A DNA stretch of 64,000 nucleotides, taken from Gordonia jinhuaensis. GTDB lineage: Bacteria; Actinomycetota; Actinomycetes; Mycobacteriales; Mycobacteriaceae. The position numbers and the translations under genes are program-made. Where the stretch lies: contig NZ_BMGC01000006.1 of NCBI RefSeq assembly GCF_014639795.1, positions 1-64,000 on the forward strand, written 5' to 3'. The notes below the pieces were generated by a model. The model saw only the letters and a program-made list of their open reading frames with translations, was not told the DNA's origin and made no database searches. Of the stretch, positions 17,630-26,696 are shown in pieces. Position 1 is the first letter of the stretch, and every line of letters starts with the position of its first letter.

Positions 17630-18514
17630 ATGACCGTGTACGCCGCCGGACCACGCACGCGCTCGACGATCGCCACGCGGGTCTCGGTGCTGATGCTCGC
17701 CGCACTGGCCGCCGTCGGATTGACGATCGGCGCGACACCGGTGGCCTCGGCCGCCTCGGCCTACGACACAGCGTGGAATCAGTTCGTTAACGACAACGCG
17801 GGCGCGGCCGAGAACACCCTCAACGGCCTCGTCGCAGCGCAGCCGCGCAATGCCGACGCACTGGCGTTGCGGGCAGTCGTCGCCGACTACAACCTCGACC
17901 TCGTCACCAAGGCCGACTCACTCAACCGGCTCTCGGCCATCGACGGCGGATTGCGCAGCGGTGTGGACGTGATGCTCGGCGCGGTCACGAGTTCAGCCCT
18001 GTCAATCCCCAATCCACTTCCCGGACTGGTCGGACCGCAGACCGCGATCGTGATCCTGGGCTACGGCCTGCTGCCCAACGGCGCGATGCGTGACGATCTG
18101 ATCGGGCGTCTGTCGACCGGCTATCTGCAGGCACTGGCCGCGCCCGGCTCGCCGGTGATCGTCACCGGCGGCAATCCCCAGAACGGCATCACCGAGGCAG
18201 CGGCGATGAAGAGCTGGCTGGTCGGCCGAGGACTGCCGGCCTCCCGGGTGCACGCGGAGACCCGCGCCGGATCGACCGTCGGCAATGCCCTGTACTCCAC
18301 ATCGCTGATGCGCACACTGGGGGCCACGAGTTCGCTGATCGTCACCGATCCCAACCACATCCGCCGCGCGATGGTCGACTTCGTGACCGCCGGGGCTCAT
18401 CCGGTGGGCGGGATGGCCACGCTCAACGGCTGGGTCGAGCAGATCCCGCCGCTGCTGGACAAGCACGACCAGCTGGGCATGTATCTCGACGGGGCTCGTA
18501 CGCTCGGTCTGTGA
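17630..18514 (+). CDS. Secreted DUF218 (YdcF-like) protein
   Basis: A 294-residue protein with a signal peptide (RVSVLMLAALAAVGLTIGATPVASA) and a DUF218 domain. TAIVILGYGLLPNGAMRDDLIGRL carries the first conserved motif, SPVIVTGGNPQNGITEAAAMKSWL the second, and RVHAETRAGSTVGNALYS the third. DUF218 proteins include ElyC/SanA, linked to envelope polysaccharide handling, but the biochemical role is unsettled. The first 80 mature residues (VNDNAGAAENTLNGLVAAQPRNADALALRA) look like a TPR-type helical repeat. It overlaps the following acetyltransferase by GTGA. Confidence 0.8.
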   Translation: MTVYAAGPRTRSTIATRVSVLMLAALAAVGLTIGATPVASAASAYDTAWNQFVNDNAGAAENTLNGLVAAQPRNADALALRAVVADYNLDLVTKADSLNRLSAIDGGLRSGVDVMLGAVTSSALSIPNPLPGLVGPQTAIVILGYGLLPNGAMRDDLIGRLSTGYLQALAAPGSPVIVTGGNPQNGITEAAAMKSWLVGRGLPASRVHAETRAGSTVGNALYSTSLMRTLGATSSLIVTDPNHIRRAMVDFVTAGAHPVGGMATLNGWVEQIPPLLDKHDQLGMYLDGARTLGL

Positions 18515-19125
18515 CCAGCGTTCCGCCACCGGCAGACTCCTCGACCGAGCCGGCCCGACCCGACACACCGATGGCCGCAGTCAGTGCGCGGGAAGTCACG
18601 GTCAGCATCACCCGCGACCCGGCCGACGCCACCGAACTGGCAGCGGTCGCGGCGGTGACCTTCCCGCTGGCCTGCCCGCCGTCGTCGGCACCGGCCGACA
18701 TCGCCGCGTTCATCGACTCCACGTTGTCTGCGCAGCGATTCGCCGACTACCTCGCAGCCGATGACCGGGAAGTGCTCATTGCGCGTGACGACTCGACGGC
18801 GATCGTCGGCTACTCGCTGGTGGTGTACGCCCGGCCACGTGATCCCGATGTGCTCTCGGTGGTCACCGAACCGGCCACCGAGATCTCCAAGATGTATGTC
18901 CTGCCCGACAGGCACGGCGGCGGGGTCTCGGCTGCGCTCATGGCCGCCGCACTCGACCTCGCGGCCGGCCACGGGTCGGCGCTGGCGTGGCTCGGGGTGA
19001 ATCAGGAGAATGTCCGCGCGCAGCGCTTCTACCGCAAGATGGGCTTCGACATCGCCGGGACGAAGACGTTCCGGGTGGGCAACCGCACCGAACACGACTA
19101 CGTGATGACCCGGCGCCTGCTCTGA
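18511..19125 (+). CDS. GNAT-family N-acetyltransferase
   Basis: A 204-residue protein whose C-terminal part is a GNAT fold. EISKMYVLPDRHGGGVSAALMAAAL is motif A with the acetyl-CoA-binding loop, and GVNQENVRAQRFYRKMGFDIAG is motif B. The N-terminal 30 residues are Pro/Thr-rich. The start GTG overlaps the DUF218 stop, so the two are co-translated. Substrate unknown; the H-G-G-G loop lacks the usual R/Q-x-x-G-x-G/A arginine spacing, a mild oddity. Confidence 0.8.
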   Translation: MTSVPPPADSSTEPARPDTPMAAVSAREVTVSITRDPADATELAAVAAVTFPLACPPSSAPADIAAFIDSTLSAQRFADYLAADDREVLIARDDSTAIVGYSLVVYARPRDPDVLSVVTEPATEISKMYVLPDRHGGGVSAALMAAALDLAAGHGSALAWLGVNQENVRAQRFYRKMGFDIAGTKTFRVGNRTEHDYVMTRRLL

Positions 19126-19199
19126 CCGGACGTCTACCCTGACCCGGCACCTGAAAGAGACCGGGTGGTGCCGACGAGGTGCGCTGTTGTGCGCTGTCC

Positions 19200-20216
19200 T
19201 CAGCTGTCGCTGGAGTCGGCGAACCGCGACAGCGCGAGCAGTCGCGACGTGGCGCGCAGGTACTTCTTACGGTAACCGCCGGCGAGCATTTCGTCGGTGA
19301 AGATCTCGTCGAGCTTGCCGCCGGAGACCACCACCGGGATCCCGGCGTCGTAGAGCCGGTCGGCGAGCACCACCAGACGCAACGCCACCGACTGGTTGTC
19401 GGCCGCATGCACATCGGACAGGCAGACCAACGTCACCCCGGCGACCAGCTGCTTGTACTTCGACGGGTGCAACTTCCCCAGGTGCTCGCAGAGCGCGTCG
19501 AAATCGTCGAGGGTGGCGCCCGGCGTCGACTCGGCGATCTCGCGCAGCTCCTCGTCGCTCGTCGGCGCGGGGGCCGGCGGGAGATCGCGGTGGCGATAGT
19601 CGGGGCCGTCCACCCGGATCGTCTCGAACAGCGATCCGAGTTTGCGGATCTCCCGGAGGAAGTCCTGGGCGGCGAACCGCCCCTCGCCGAGCTGGCCGGG
19701 CAGCGTGTTGGACGTGGCGGCGATCGACACCCCGCGCGCGGTGAGCTCACTGAGCATCCGCGACACCAGCATCGTGTCGCCGGGATCGTCGAGTTCGAAC
19801 TCGTCGATACACAGCACCGACCGGTCGCCGAGTTCGTCGACGGCCTTGGAGAAGCCCAGTGCGCCGACCACATGCGTCAGCTCCACGAACGTCGCGAACG
19901 ACTTCGGCTCGGGCATCGCGTTGTAGACCGAGGTCAACAGGTGTGTCTTGCCGACGCCGAAGCCGCCGTCGAGGTAGACGCCGATACCGTTGGTGGTCTG
20001 CTTGCGACCCAGTAGATTCCGTTTGCCGGCGCGCACCTTCGCGGCACGGGCGACGAAATCGCGACAGGTCGCGACCGCCTGCGCCTGGGACGGATGCTGC
20101 GGATCAGGGATGTAGGTGTCGAAGGACACCCCGTCGAACGATGCCGGCGGAACCATCTCGTCGATCAATGTCTGCGGAGCGACCTGCGGGTTGCGGTCAC
20201 TCAGGCGGTCGGTCAT
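19200..20216 (-). CDS. zapE: ZapE/AFG1-like AAA ATPase
   Basis: A 338-residue P-loop ATPase. Walker A is GGFGVGKTH (residues 84-92), Walker B is VLCIDEFEL (D138, E139), and sensor/arginine motifs include SIAATSNTLPGQLGEGRF and RKKYLRATSRL at the C-terminus. In E. coli ZapE associates with the divisome; AFG1 homologues act in protein quality control. It matches the position of Rv2670c, next to the RibD-like gene as in M. tuberculosis, divergent from it with a 34-bp gap. Confidence 0.9.
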   Translation of the reverse strand: MTDRLSDRNPQVAPQTLIDEMVPPASFDGVSFDTYIPDPQHPSQAQAVATCRDFVARAAKVRAGKRNLLGRKQTTNGIGVYLDGGFGVGKTHLLTSVYNAMPEPKSFATFVELTHVVGALGFSKAVDELGDRSVLCIDEFELDDPGDTMLVSRMLSELTARGVSIAATSNTLPGQLGEGRFAAQDFLREIRKLGSLFETIRVDGPDYRHRDLPPAPAPTSDEELREIAESTPGATLDDFDALCEHLGKLHPSKYKQLVAGVTLVCLSDVHAADNQSVALRLVVLADRLYDAGIPVVVSGGKLDEIFTDEMLAGGYRKKYLRATSRLLALSRFADSSDS

Positions 20217-20250
20217 GGCCAGAGACTATCGACCGCGACAGAATGGTCTG

Positions 20251-21012
20251 ATGTACGCGCTGCAGAAAGCGACCCAGGTCACACTCGACACGAAAGATCT
20301 GATCGCCGCATACGCCTACCCCGACAATGTGACCGGTGCGAAACGGCCGCGTGCGTGGGTGCGCGGCAACATGATCTCCTCCGTCGACGGCGCGGCCGCG
20401 GTGCGCGGCACCTCCGGAGCCCTCGGTGGCGACGGTGATCACGACGTCTTTCGCGTGCTGCGCGGACTGGCCGACGCCGTCCTGGTGGGGTCGGGCACGG
20501 TGATCGCTGAGGACTACGGGCCGACGAAGAAGTCCAAGAAGTTCACCAAACACCGTGCGGCCGCCGGACAGGAGCCGATTCCTCTGCTCGCGATCCTGAG
20601 CAGTTCACTGCATCTGCCCCTCGACCACCCTGCGGTGATCGCACCCACCACCGTCATCCTCACCTGCCGGTCCGCGCCGGTACAACCGAGGAACGCGCTG
20701 ACCGCTGCGGGCGCCACACTCGTGGACTGCGGCGAGTCGACGGTCGAGTTGCCGCGCGCCCTGGATCATCTCGCCTCCATCGGCCGACCGCGTGTGCTGT
20801 GCGAGGGCGGACCGACGTTGCTGGGCCGACTGATCGACGAGAATCTCCTCGACGAGTTGTGCCTGACCGTGAGCCCCGCCCTCGTCGGAGGCGACGGCGG
20901 ACGGATCACCACCTCCAGCACCGAGGGAGCGCTGCACGGGATGCGCCGCGCGCACGTACTCGCCGACGACGACGGTTACCTCTTCACCCGCTGGGTGCGC
21001 AGGCAGAACTGA
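20251..21012 (+). CDS. RibD C-terminal-type pyrimidine reductase
   Basis: A 253-residue reductase with the RibD_C fold. RPRAWVRGNMISSVDGAAAV is the substrate-binding start, DVFRVLRGLADAVLVGSGTV the conserved core, and RVLCEGGPTLLGRLIDENLLDELCLTVSPALVG the C-terminal signature. The riboflavin-pathway reductase acts on the 5-amino-6-ribosylaminouracil phosphate with NADPH. The deaminase half is absent, as in the M. tuberculosis Rv2671 homologue, which can also supply dihydrofolate-reductase-like activity. Start at MYALQKA, immediately after the divergent zapE promoter region. Confidence 0.85.
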   Translation: MYALQKATQVTLDTKDLIAAYAYPDNVTGAKRPRAWVRGNMISSVDGAAAVRGTSGALGGDGDHDVFRVLRGLADAVLVGSGTVIAEDYGPTKKSKKFTKHRAAAGQEPIPLLAILSSSLHLPLDHPAVIAPTTVILTCRSAPVQPRNALTAAGATLVDCGESTVELPRALDHLASIGRPRVLCEGGPTLLGRLIDENLLDELCLTVSPALVGGDGGRITTSSTEGALHGMRRAHVLADDDGYLFTRWVRRQN

Positions 21013-21034
21013 CGGACTCGTTAACCTCATCGGT

Positions 21035-22636
21035 ATGCCACGCGCGCCGCTGACCTCATCACGTCGACGGTCTGCTCGCTCACGCCTCTCGATCGTGGCG
21101 ACCTTGTGTGCGGTGATCGCTGTCGCGGCGGGTTGCGCCATCGGACCCGACCCCGGCCCCGGTCTGGTGTTGCGCGACGACGGCGGGAACGATGGCGTGA
21201 GTGCGGCACCGCACACCTCCAGCGTCCCCCAACTCGACCCGCCGACGTCGCGGCTGGACTGGCGCGACTGCACGGCAGAACTGCGCAGCACCTACCCATT
21301 CGCCCGGACCCCCGGCGTCGAGCTCGGTTGTGCGTCGATCCTGGCGCCGGCGCTGCCGGACCGCTCGGCGGTGGACCGCGTGCGGGTCGGGCTGGTGCGG
21401 GCCGCGGTGTCGTCGACGCCGGCAGATGCGGCGCCGATCGTTCTGACCTCGGGCACCGACATGGCCTCCTCGGCGACGCTGATGTCGTTCGTCGGCGGCT
21501 CGGGCAAACGTCTGCTCGGCGAGCATCCGGTGATCGCGATCGACCGCCGGGGTATCGGGGGCAGCGACGCGCTCGACTGCCTCACGCGCACCCAGCGCAC
21601 GGCCCTGTGGACCGACGCGCTGAACCCGCCGGGCGAGGTCGGGGCCTCTGCGGCACGCCAGGACTCACTCAGCACCCGAGCGGCATCGGCGTTCTCGACC
21701 TGTTCGGATCAGATCAGTCCGCTGCAACTGGCCTACACCGCCGAGAACGCGGCGACCGACATCGAGGTGCTGCGCACGCGTCTGGGCATGAACCGGATCG
21801 GACTGCTCTCGATCGGCGAGGGGTCGGATGTGGCCCTGGCCTATGCGGCGAACCATCGCACGCACCTGGGCCGCCTCGTTCTCGACACCCCTGTCCCCTA
21901 CGCTGCGACCGCAGCCGACGCGACGACCGCACGGGTGACGGGTGTGGATGCGGCGCTGCGCGCGTTCTCCGACCAGTGCCGGGCCGTCACCTGCTCACTG
22001 GGGTCAGACCCGGCGGCGGCGATCGCGGCACTGATCGGACGCGCGGGAACCGGCGGTCTCGGTTCGCTCAGCGACATCGACGTGCTCACGGCGATCACCA
22101 CCGCGATCGCCACGGGCCCGACACAGCGCACCGACCTGATCACGGCCGTGTCGACGATGATCAGTCAGGCCGCATCAGGATCGACCGGGGCGCTGGCCGC
22201 CGCGGTGGTCACCGGACGGGAGTTGCGGGCCACCGACGGGCAGCAGGTGTCGACCTGCAACGATGCGTCCTCGCCGCCGGGGCGCAATGAGGCCGCCACG
22301 CTGATCGCGTCGCTGACCGGGCAGTATCGGATGGCGGGGATCTCGGCGATGTCACTGCTGCGGTGCAGTGGCTGGCCCGCTGCCCCGAAGCCGCCCGCCC
22401 CGACCGGGTTCGACGTGCCGGTGGTGGTGCTCAACGGCGCCGGCGATCCGATCAACGGCAACGGCGGCGTCTCGTCGGTCGCCGCGACGATCACCAACGC
22501 GTCGGGCACACTCGCCGTTATCGGGTGGAACGGGCCCGCCTACGGCGTGTCGACACGCTCGGACTGCGCCGTGGACTCCGTGGGGCAGTACCTGTCGAGC
22601 GGTCGGGCGCCCACGACCACCGACTGCCCCTCCTGA
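21035..22636 (+). CDS. Secreted alpha/beta-hydrolase (Rv2672-like), possibly inactive
   Basis: A 533-residue lipoprotein-like exported protein (signal and lipobox VAAGC, Cys34) with the fold of tripeptidyl-aminopeptidase hydrolases. VIAIDRRGIGGSDALDC is the oxyanion region, GLLSIGEGSDVALAYAANH the nucleophile elbow, and VVVLNGAGDPINGNGG the acid strand. The final helix region reads VIGWNGPAYGVSTRSDCAVDSV, where family members normally carry the catalytic His (GHG/GTGH). No His is present there, so it may be non-catalytic. It sits between ribD-like and aftC genes as in M. tuberculosis. Substrate unknown. Confidence 0.8.
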   Translation: MPRAPLTSSRRRSARSRLSIVATLCAVIAVAAGCAIGPDPGPGLVLRDDGGNDGVSAAPHTSSVPQLDPPTSRLDWRDCTAELRSTYPFARTPGVELGCASILAPALPDRSAVDRVRVGLVRAAVSSTPADAAPIVLTSGTDMASSATLMSFVGGSGKRLLGEHPVIAIDRRGIGGSDALDCLTRTQRTALWTDALNPPGEVGASAARQDSLSTRAASAFSTCSDQISPLQLAYTAENAATDIEVLRTRLGMNRIGLLSIGEGSDVALAYAANHRTHLGRLVLDTPVPYAATAADATTARVTGVDAALRAFSDQCRAVTCSLGSDPAAAIAALIGRAGTGGLGSLSDIDVLTAITTAIATGPTQRTDLITAVSTMISQAASGSTGALAAAVVTGRELRATDGQQVSTCNDASSPPGRNEAATLIASLTGQYRMAGISAMSLLRCSGWPAAPKPPAPTGFDVPVVVLNGAGDPINGNGGVSSVAATITNASGTLAVIGWNGPAYGVSTRSDCAVDSVGQYLSSGRAPTTTDCPS

Positions 22637-22689
22637 TCGGAGCGGTGTCGGGTTCCGGCTCGGTCTGGGGTTCGTAGTACTGTGCGCGA

Positions 22690-23922
22690 GTGCCGGTTCT
22701 CGACAAGGTTCTTCACCCGACGATGAGTGGTGGACGCGTCCTCACGCTGATCTTGTGGCCGTTGGCGATCCTCACGATCGCCCACCGCACGGTGATCCTC
22801 GCCGTGAACGGCGACCGTACCGACGATTTCACCCCCGTCTACAACGCGGCGCTGCACTTCCTGCGCGGGCAGTCGGTGTACTCGGAGAACTACTCGACCG
22901 TCGATCCGCACTACCTGTACCCGCCCTCGGGCACCCTGCTGATGGCGCCGATCGCGTACATCGACCCCGAACACTCACGATGGCTGTTCATCATCGCGTC
23001 GGTGATCGTGCTGTTGATATCGGCAGTGCTGCTGGTCAAGCTCTTCGGGCTGCCCCTGGACTCCTGGGTGCTGCCTGCGGTCCTGCTCTTCTTCTTCTGC
23101 ACCGAGACCGTCACCCATACACTGGTGTTCACCAACTTCAACGCCTTCGTCCTCCTCGGCGAGGTGTTGTTCCTGATGTGGATGCGCAAGCGCTGGGATC
23201 TGCTGGCCGGCGTTCCCATCGGCATCACCCTGGCGGTCAAACCGGTACTCGCGGTCCTGCTGCTGCTGCCGCTGCTCAACCGGCAGTGGAAGGTCTTCAT
23301 CACCGCCATCGGCATCCCGCTGCTGCTGACGCTCATCGCCTGGCCGGTCAGCAATGACCCGTCCTCGTTCCTGCGCCGGACCACGCCCTATCTGGCCGAG
23401 GTGCGCGACTACTACAACAGCTCGATCGCCGGCAACGGTCTGTACTTCGGCATCGCGCCGTGGCTGCTCTACGTGCTGCGGATCGCTTTCGTGCTCATGG
23501 CCGTGTTCAGTCTGTGGTTCCTCTACCGCTACTACCGGCAGAGCGACGAGTTGCTGTGGATGACCACGTCCGCGGGTGTGCTGCTGTGCACCAGCTTCCT
23601 GGTGTCGTCCCTCGGGCAGGGCTACTACTCGATGCTGCTGTTCCCGCTGCTGATGACGGTGTTCGTCTCCGGATCGACGATGCGCAACTGGCCGGCCTGG
23701 GTGGGCGTGTACGGGTGCATGAGCCTGGATTCGATGCTCTCGCACCGGTGGGCCGCATTCGGCCGGGCCATGGAGTACAACAAGGTCACCTGGGGCTGGT
23801 CGCTGCTGATGGTGGCGGTGTTCTGTGTGCTGCTGTTCCGGGCACTCGACATCCGGGCGCTGAGCAGGCGACCCAGCGGCCACGAGCATCCGAGCGCACA
23901 CGCGGTTACCGTGAAGTCATGA
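22690..23922 (+). CDS. aftC: Arabinofuranosyltransferase AftC
   Basis: A 410-residue GT-C (GT87) membrane glycosyltransferase with about ten hydrophobic spans. The first periplasmic loop carries DRTDDFTPVYNAAL with the conserved acidic pair, followed by YPPSGTLLMAPIAYIDP. AftC adds alpha-1,3 branches to the arabinan of arabinogalactan and lipoarabinomannan, using decaprenyl-phospho-arabinose. GTG 22690 is assigned; ATG 22723 is the alternative. Its stop overlaps the msrB start (ATGA). Position and motifs match Rv2673. Confidence 0.88.
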   Translation: MPVLDKVLHPTMSGGRVLTLILWPLAILTIAHRTVILAVNGDRTDDFTPVYNAALHFLRGQSVYSENYSTVDPHYLYPPSGTLLMAPIAYIDPEHSRWLFIIASVIVLLISAVLLVKLFGLPLDSWVLPAVLLFFFCTETVTHTLVFTNFNAFVLLGEVLFLMWMRKRWDLLAGVPIGITLAVKPVLAVLLLLPLLNRQWKVFITAIGIPLLLTLIAWPVSNDPSSFLRRTTPYLAEVRDYYNSSIAGNGLYFGIAPWLLYVLRIAFVLMAVFSLWFLYRYYRQSDELLWMTTSAGVLLCTSFLVSSLGQGYYSMLLFPLLMTVFVSGSTMRNWPAWVGVYGCMSLDSMLSHRWAAFGRAMEYNKVTWGWSLLMVAVFCVLLFRALDIRALSRRPSGHEHPSAHAVTVKS

Positions 23923-24464
23923 CCGCCGACAAGTCCGTCGCCGCCGACAACGACACTGCTGAGAACGACACCGCTGACAGCGACGCCACCGAATCCGCGC
24001 TGCCCACCACCGAAGAGGGATGGCGCGCGCTGCTCACCCCGCAGGAATACCACGTGCTGCGGGAGGCGGGCACCGAACGCCCCTACACCGGCGAGTACAC
24101 CGACACCGAGACCGAGGGCGTCTACCGGTGCCGGGCCTGCAATGCCGAACTGTTCCGGTCGGATTCGAAGTTCCACTCCCACTGCGGGTGGCCCTCGTTC
24201 TTCACACCACTGGCCGGCGATGCGGTGATCGAGCGGGTCGACAATTCGCTGGGTATGCGACGCGTGGAGGTGCTGTGCGCCAACTGCGGAAGCCACCTCG
24301 GCCATGTCTTCGAGGGTGAGGGCTATGACACCCCCACCGATCTGCGCTATTGCATCAACTCGATCAGCCTGACACTCGAACCGGCCGAATCCGGATCCGG
24401 ATCCGGCTCAACGGAACAGGGTGCTGCCGGTGCCGACACGGGAGTCGCTGACAGCGCCGACTGA
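23919..24464 (+). CDS. msrB: Peptide methionine-R-sulfoxide reductase
   Basis: A 181-residue protein with the MsrB domain at about 28-145. Zinc ligands are CRAC and CANC, the substrate loop is HCGWPSFFTPL, and the catalytic Cys lies in LRYCINSIS. It repairs methionine-R-sulfoxide in proteins with thioredoxin. The first 27 residues (DNDTAENDTADSD) and the last 35 (SGSGSGSTEQGAAGADTG) are low-complexity extensions. The start overlaps the aftC stop. Confidence 0.92.
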   Translation: MTADKSVAADNDTAENDTADSDATESALPTTEEGWRALLTPQEYHVLREAGTERPYTGEYTDTETEGVYRCRACNAELFRSDSKFHSHCGWPSFFTPLAGDAVIERVDNSLGMRRVEVLCANCGSHLGHVFEGEGYDTPTDLRYCINSISLTLEPAESGSGSGSTEQGAAGADTGVADSAD

Positions 24465-24500
24465 TCCCCTGCTCCGACGACTGATCCCCTGCTCCGACGA
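24461..24500. repeat. Perfect 20-bp tandem duplication spanning the msrB stop
   Basis: CTGATCCCCTGCTCCGACGA occurs twice head to tail (24461-24480, 24481-24500). The msrB stop TGA (24462-24464) is inside the first copy; the second TGA is in another frame because the unit is 20 bp. Confidence 0.95.
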
Positions 24501-24542
24501 CGATGCCCTGGGCGAGACCGTGTCTCGCCCAGGGCATCGTCG
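24498..24542. terminator. Bidirectional hairpin between msrB and hemQ
   Basis: A perfect 20-bp inverted repeat (arms 24498-24517 and 24523-24542) with a 5-nt CCGTG loop between convergent genes. No T-tract, but the stem is very stable; likely serves both strands. Confidence 0.75.
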
Positions 24543-24564
24543 CTGAGTGGTGTATCCCTGACGC

Positions 24565-25260
24565 TCAGGGAGCGCTGGTGACGATCACCTCCACCGACAC
24601 CCGGGGACCGGTGAAGAACGGCGTCTCCTCCCGCACATGCATGCGCGCCTCGGTCGCCCGCAGATCACGCATCAGGTCGACGATCCGGTAGAGCTCGGGC
24701 GCCTCGAAGGCGAGGATCCATTCGTAGTCGCCGAGTGCGAAGGACGCCACGGTGTTGGCGCGCACGTCCTTGTAGCCGCGGGCGGCCATCCCGTGGTCGG
24801 CGAGCATCTTGCGGCGCTCGGCGTCGGGGAGCAGATACCACTCGTAGGAACGCACGAACGGGTACACGCAGATGTAGTCGCCGGGCTCCTCGCCGGCGAG
24901 GAAGGCCGGGATGTGGCTCTTGTTGAACTCGGCCGGGCGGTGCAACGCGACATTGCTCCACACCGGGGTGCTGGCCCGCCCGAGCGGGGTGGTGCGACGG
25001 AAGTCGGCGTAGGCGGCCTGCAGCTGCTCGACGGTCTCGGCGTGCCACCAGATCATGTAGTCCGCGTCGGCGCGCATCCCCGACACGTCGTAGGTGCCGC
25101 GCACCACCACGCCGCGGTCGGCCAGTCCTTTGAAGAATCCTTCGGTCTCCGCGACGGCCACGTCACGCTCGTCGCCGAGTTCTCCCTGCCGGTAGGCGAA
25201 GACCGAGAACATCAGGTAGCGGATGGTGGAGTTGAGTTCGGAGTAGTCCAAGCGGGTCAC
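24565..25260 (-). CDS. hemQ: Coproheme decarboxylase HemQ (ChdC)
   Basis: A 231-residue chlorite-dismutase-fold protein. [16 protein letters not shown] begins the first ferredoxin-like half, [35 protein letters not shown] holds the catalytic Tyr and proximal haem His of actinobacterial HemQ, and [24 protein letters not shown] closes the fold. It decarboxylates coproheme to protohaem in the coproporphyrin-dependent pathway. The GTG start overlaps the hemY stop (GTGA). Counterpart of Rv2676c. Confidence 0.9.
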   Translation of the reverse strand: MTRLDYSELNSTIRYLMFSVFAYRQGELGDERDVAVAETEGFFKGLADRGVVVRGTYDVSGMRADADYMIWWHAETVEQLQAAYADFRRTTPLGRASTPVWSNVALHRPAEFNKSHIPAFLAGEEPGDYICVYPFVRSYEWYLLPDAERRKMLADHGMAARGYKDVRANTVASFALGDYEWILAFEAPELYRIVDLMRDLRATEARMHVREETPFFTGPRVSVEVIVTSAP

Positions 25261-26696
25261 GACACCATGGTGCCACTGCGCATTTCGTCCGCAACGATCC
25301 GGGCCGTTCGTCCCGCCCGCCCGACACATGCCGGTACACCGACTCCCGCATACGCCGATCCGGCCAGACCGATCCGCGCCGGGCGGTGCGATTCGATCTC
25401 GGCGACCAGCTGCAGGTGACCGGGACCGTAGGAGGGCAATCCGCTGGGCCAGCGCTGCACGAGGGCGTCCACCGGACCGCCGGCCGGCAGCGACGGTGTG
25501 CGCACACCCGATTCGAACTCACCCAACTCCACGACGCGCGCGAGATCGGCGACGGCCGTCGCGACGAGTTCGTCGTCGGTGGCCTCGACGGGTTGGCCGA
25601 GTCGCCCGAAGGAGGCCCGCACCACCTGCACATCGTCGCGCAGATGCGCCCACTTGTTGGTGGAGAAGGTGAACGCCTTGGCGGTGAAGTCCTCGTCGGT
25701 GCCGATCAGGACCCCGGAGTTGGCCGGCAGTGCGGCCTCTGTCGGCCACGCCATGGCCACCACTGCCGACCCGGCGATCGGGACCCGGCCCAGCGCGTCG
25801 GCGAGGCCAGGCACCGTGGCGGCGACCAGTCGCGCCGCGACGTTCGCGGGGACGGCGAGGATCACCGCGTCATAGGATGCCGCCACACCCGATTCGGTGA
25901 CCACCACCGCGCCGGTGGGTTCGGGTGCGACCGCAGCCACCGGGGTGTCGCGCAGGATGTGTGCAGCGCCGGTGGCCTCGAGTGCGGCGACGAGCATGCG
26001 GTATCCGCCGTCGAGTGCGCCGAACACCGGTCCGTCACTTCCGGCGCCGACCAGCGACGCCACCGCCGCGGTGAGCGAGGGCGCCCCGGAATCGAGGGCC
26101 GCTGCCAGCGCCGGTATCGCGGCGCGCACGCCGATGTCGTCGGCCAGCGACGAGTAGACGCCGCCGAGCATCGGGTCGACACTGCAGGTGACCACTGATC
26201 GTCCGAACCGTTCGCCGACCAGCTGCCCCACCGAGATGTCGGTGTGGGGATCCCAGGCTAGCCCGCGGGTGGGCTCGGATCGGGTGCGCTCGACGTCGGC
26301 GGCGTCTGCCACCTCGGCGATCGCCTCAGCGTCGGCGGGGATGCCCATCAGCGCCGGACGCGGCAGTCGGTGCAGTCCTCCCCTGGCGAGAACGGCCGGC
26401 CGGGCGGAGGTGGGGTGGACCAGATGGTGCGACAGCCCCAGTTCGCCGACCAGATCGGCGACCTCGGGGCGACGCACCACGAACGCTTCGGCGCCGACGT
26501 CCACCGGCAGACCTGCCAGCGTCCTCGCGTGCAGCACACCGCCGAGTTCGTCGCCCGCCTCGTAGAGGTCGATCACCGCATCGCGTCCGCACCTCGCACG
26601 CATGCGCATCGCGGCGACGAGTCCGGAGACCCCACCGCCGACGACGGCGACGCGGGCTCTATGCCCGGACTCCGGTGATGGGTCGGTACCGCTCAC
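25257..26696 (-). CDS. hemY: Coproporphyrinogen III oxidase (HemY/CgoX)
   Basis: A 479-residue FAD oxidase. [17 protein letters not shown] is the dinucleotide motif, [24 protein letters not shown] the substrate-side region, and [21 protein letters not shown] the C-terminal FAD contact. In Actinobacteria this enzyme oxidises coproporphyrinogen III to coproporphyrin III. Presence of hemQ next door supports that substrate over protoporphyrinogen. Both ends overlap neighbours by 4 bp. Confidence 0.9.
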   Translation of the reverse strand: MSGTDPSPESGHRARVAVVGGGVSGLVAAMRMRARCGRDAVIDLYEAGDELGGVLHARTLAGLPVDVGAEAFVVRRPEVADLVGELGLSHHLVHPTSARPAVLARGGLHRLPRPALMGIPADAEAIAEVADAADVERTRSEPTRGLAWDPHTDISVGQLVGERFGRSVVTCSVDPMLGGVYSSLADDIGVRAAIPALAAALDSGAPSLTAAVASLVGAGSDGPVFGALDGGYRMLVAALEATGAAHILRDTPVAAVAPEPTGAVVVTESGVAASYDAVILAVPANVAARLVAATVPGLADALGRVPIAGSAVVAMAWPTEAALPANSGVLIGTDEDFTAKAFTFSTNKWAHLRDDVQVVRASFGRLGQPVEATDDELVATAVADLARVVELGEFESGVRTPSLPAGGPVDALVQRWPSGLPSYGPGHLQLVAEIESHRPARIGLAGSAYAGVGVPACVGRAGRTARIVADEMRSGTMVS

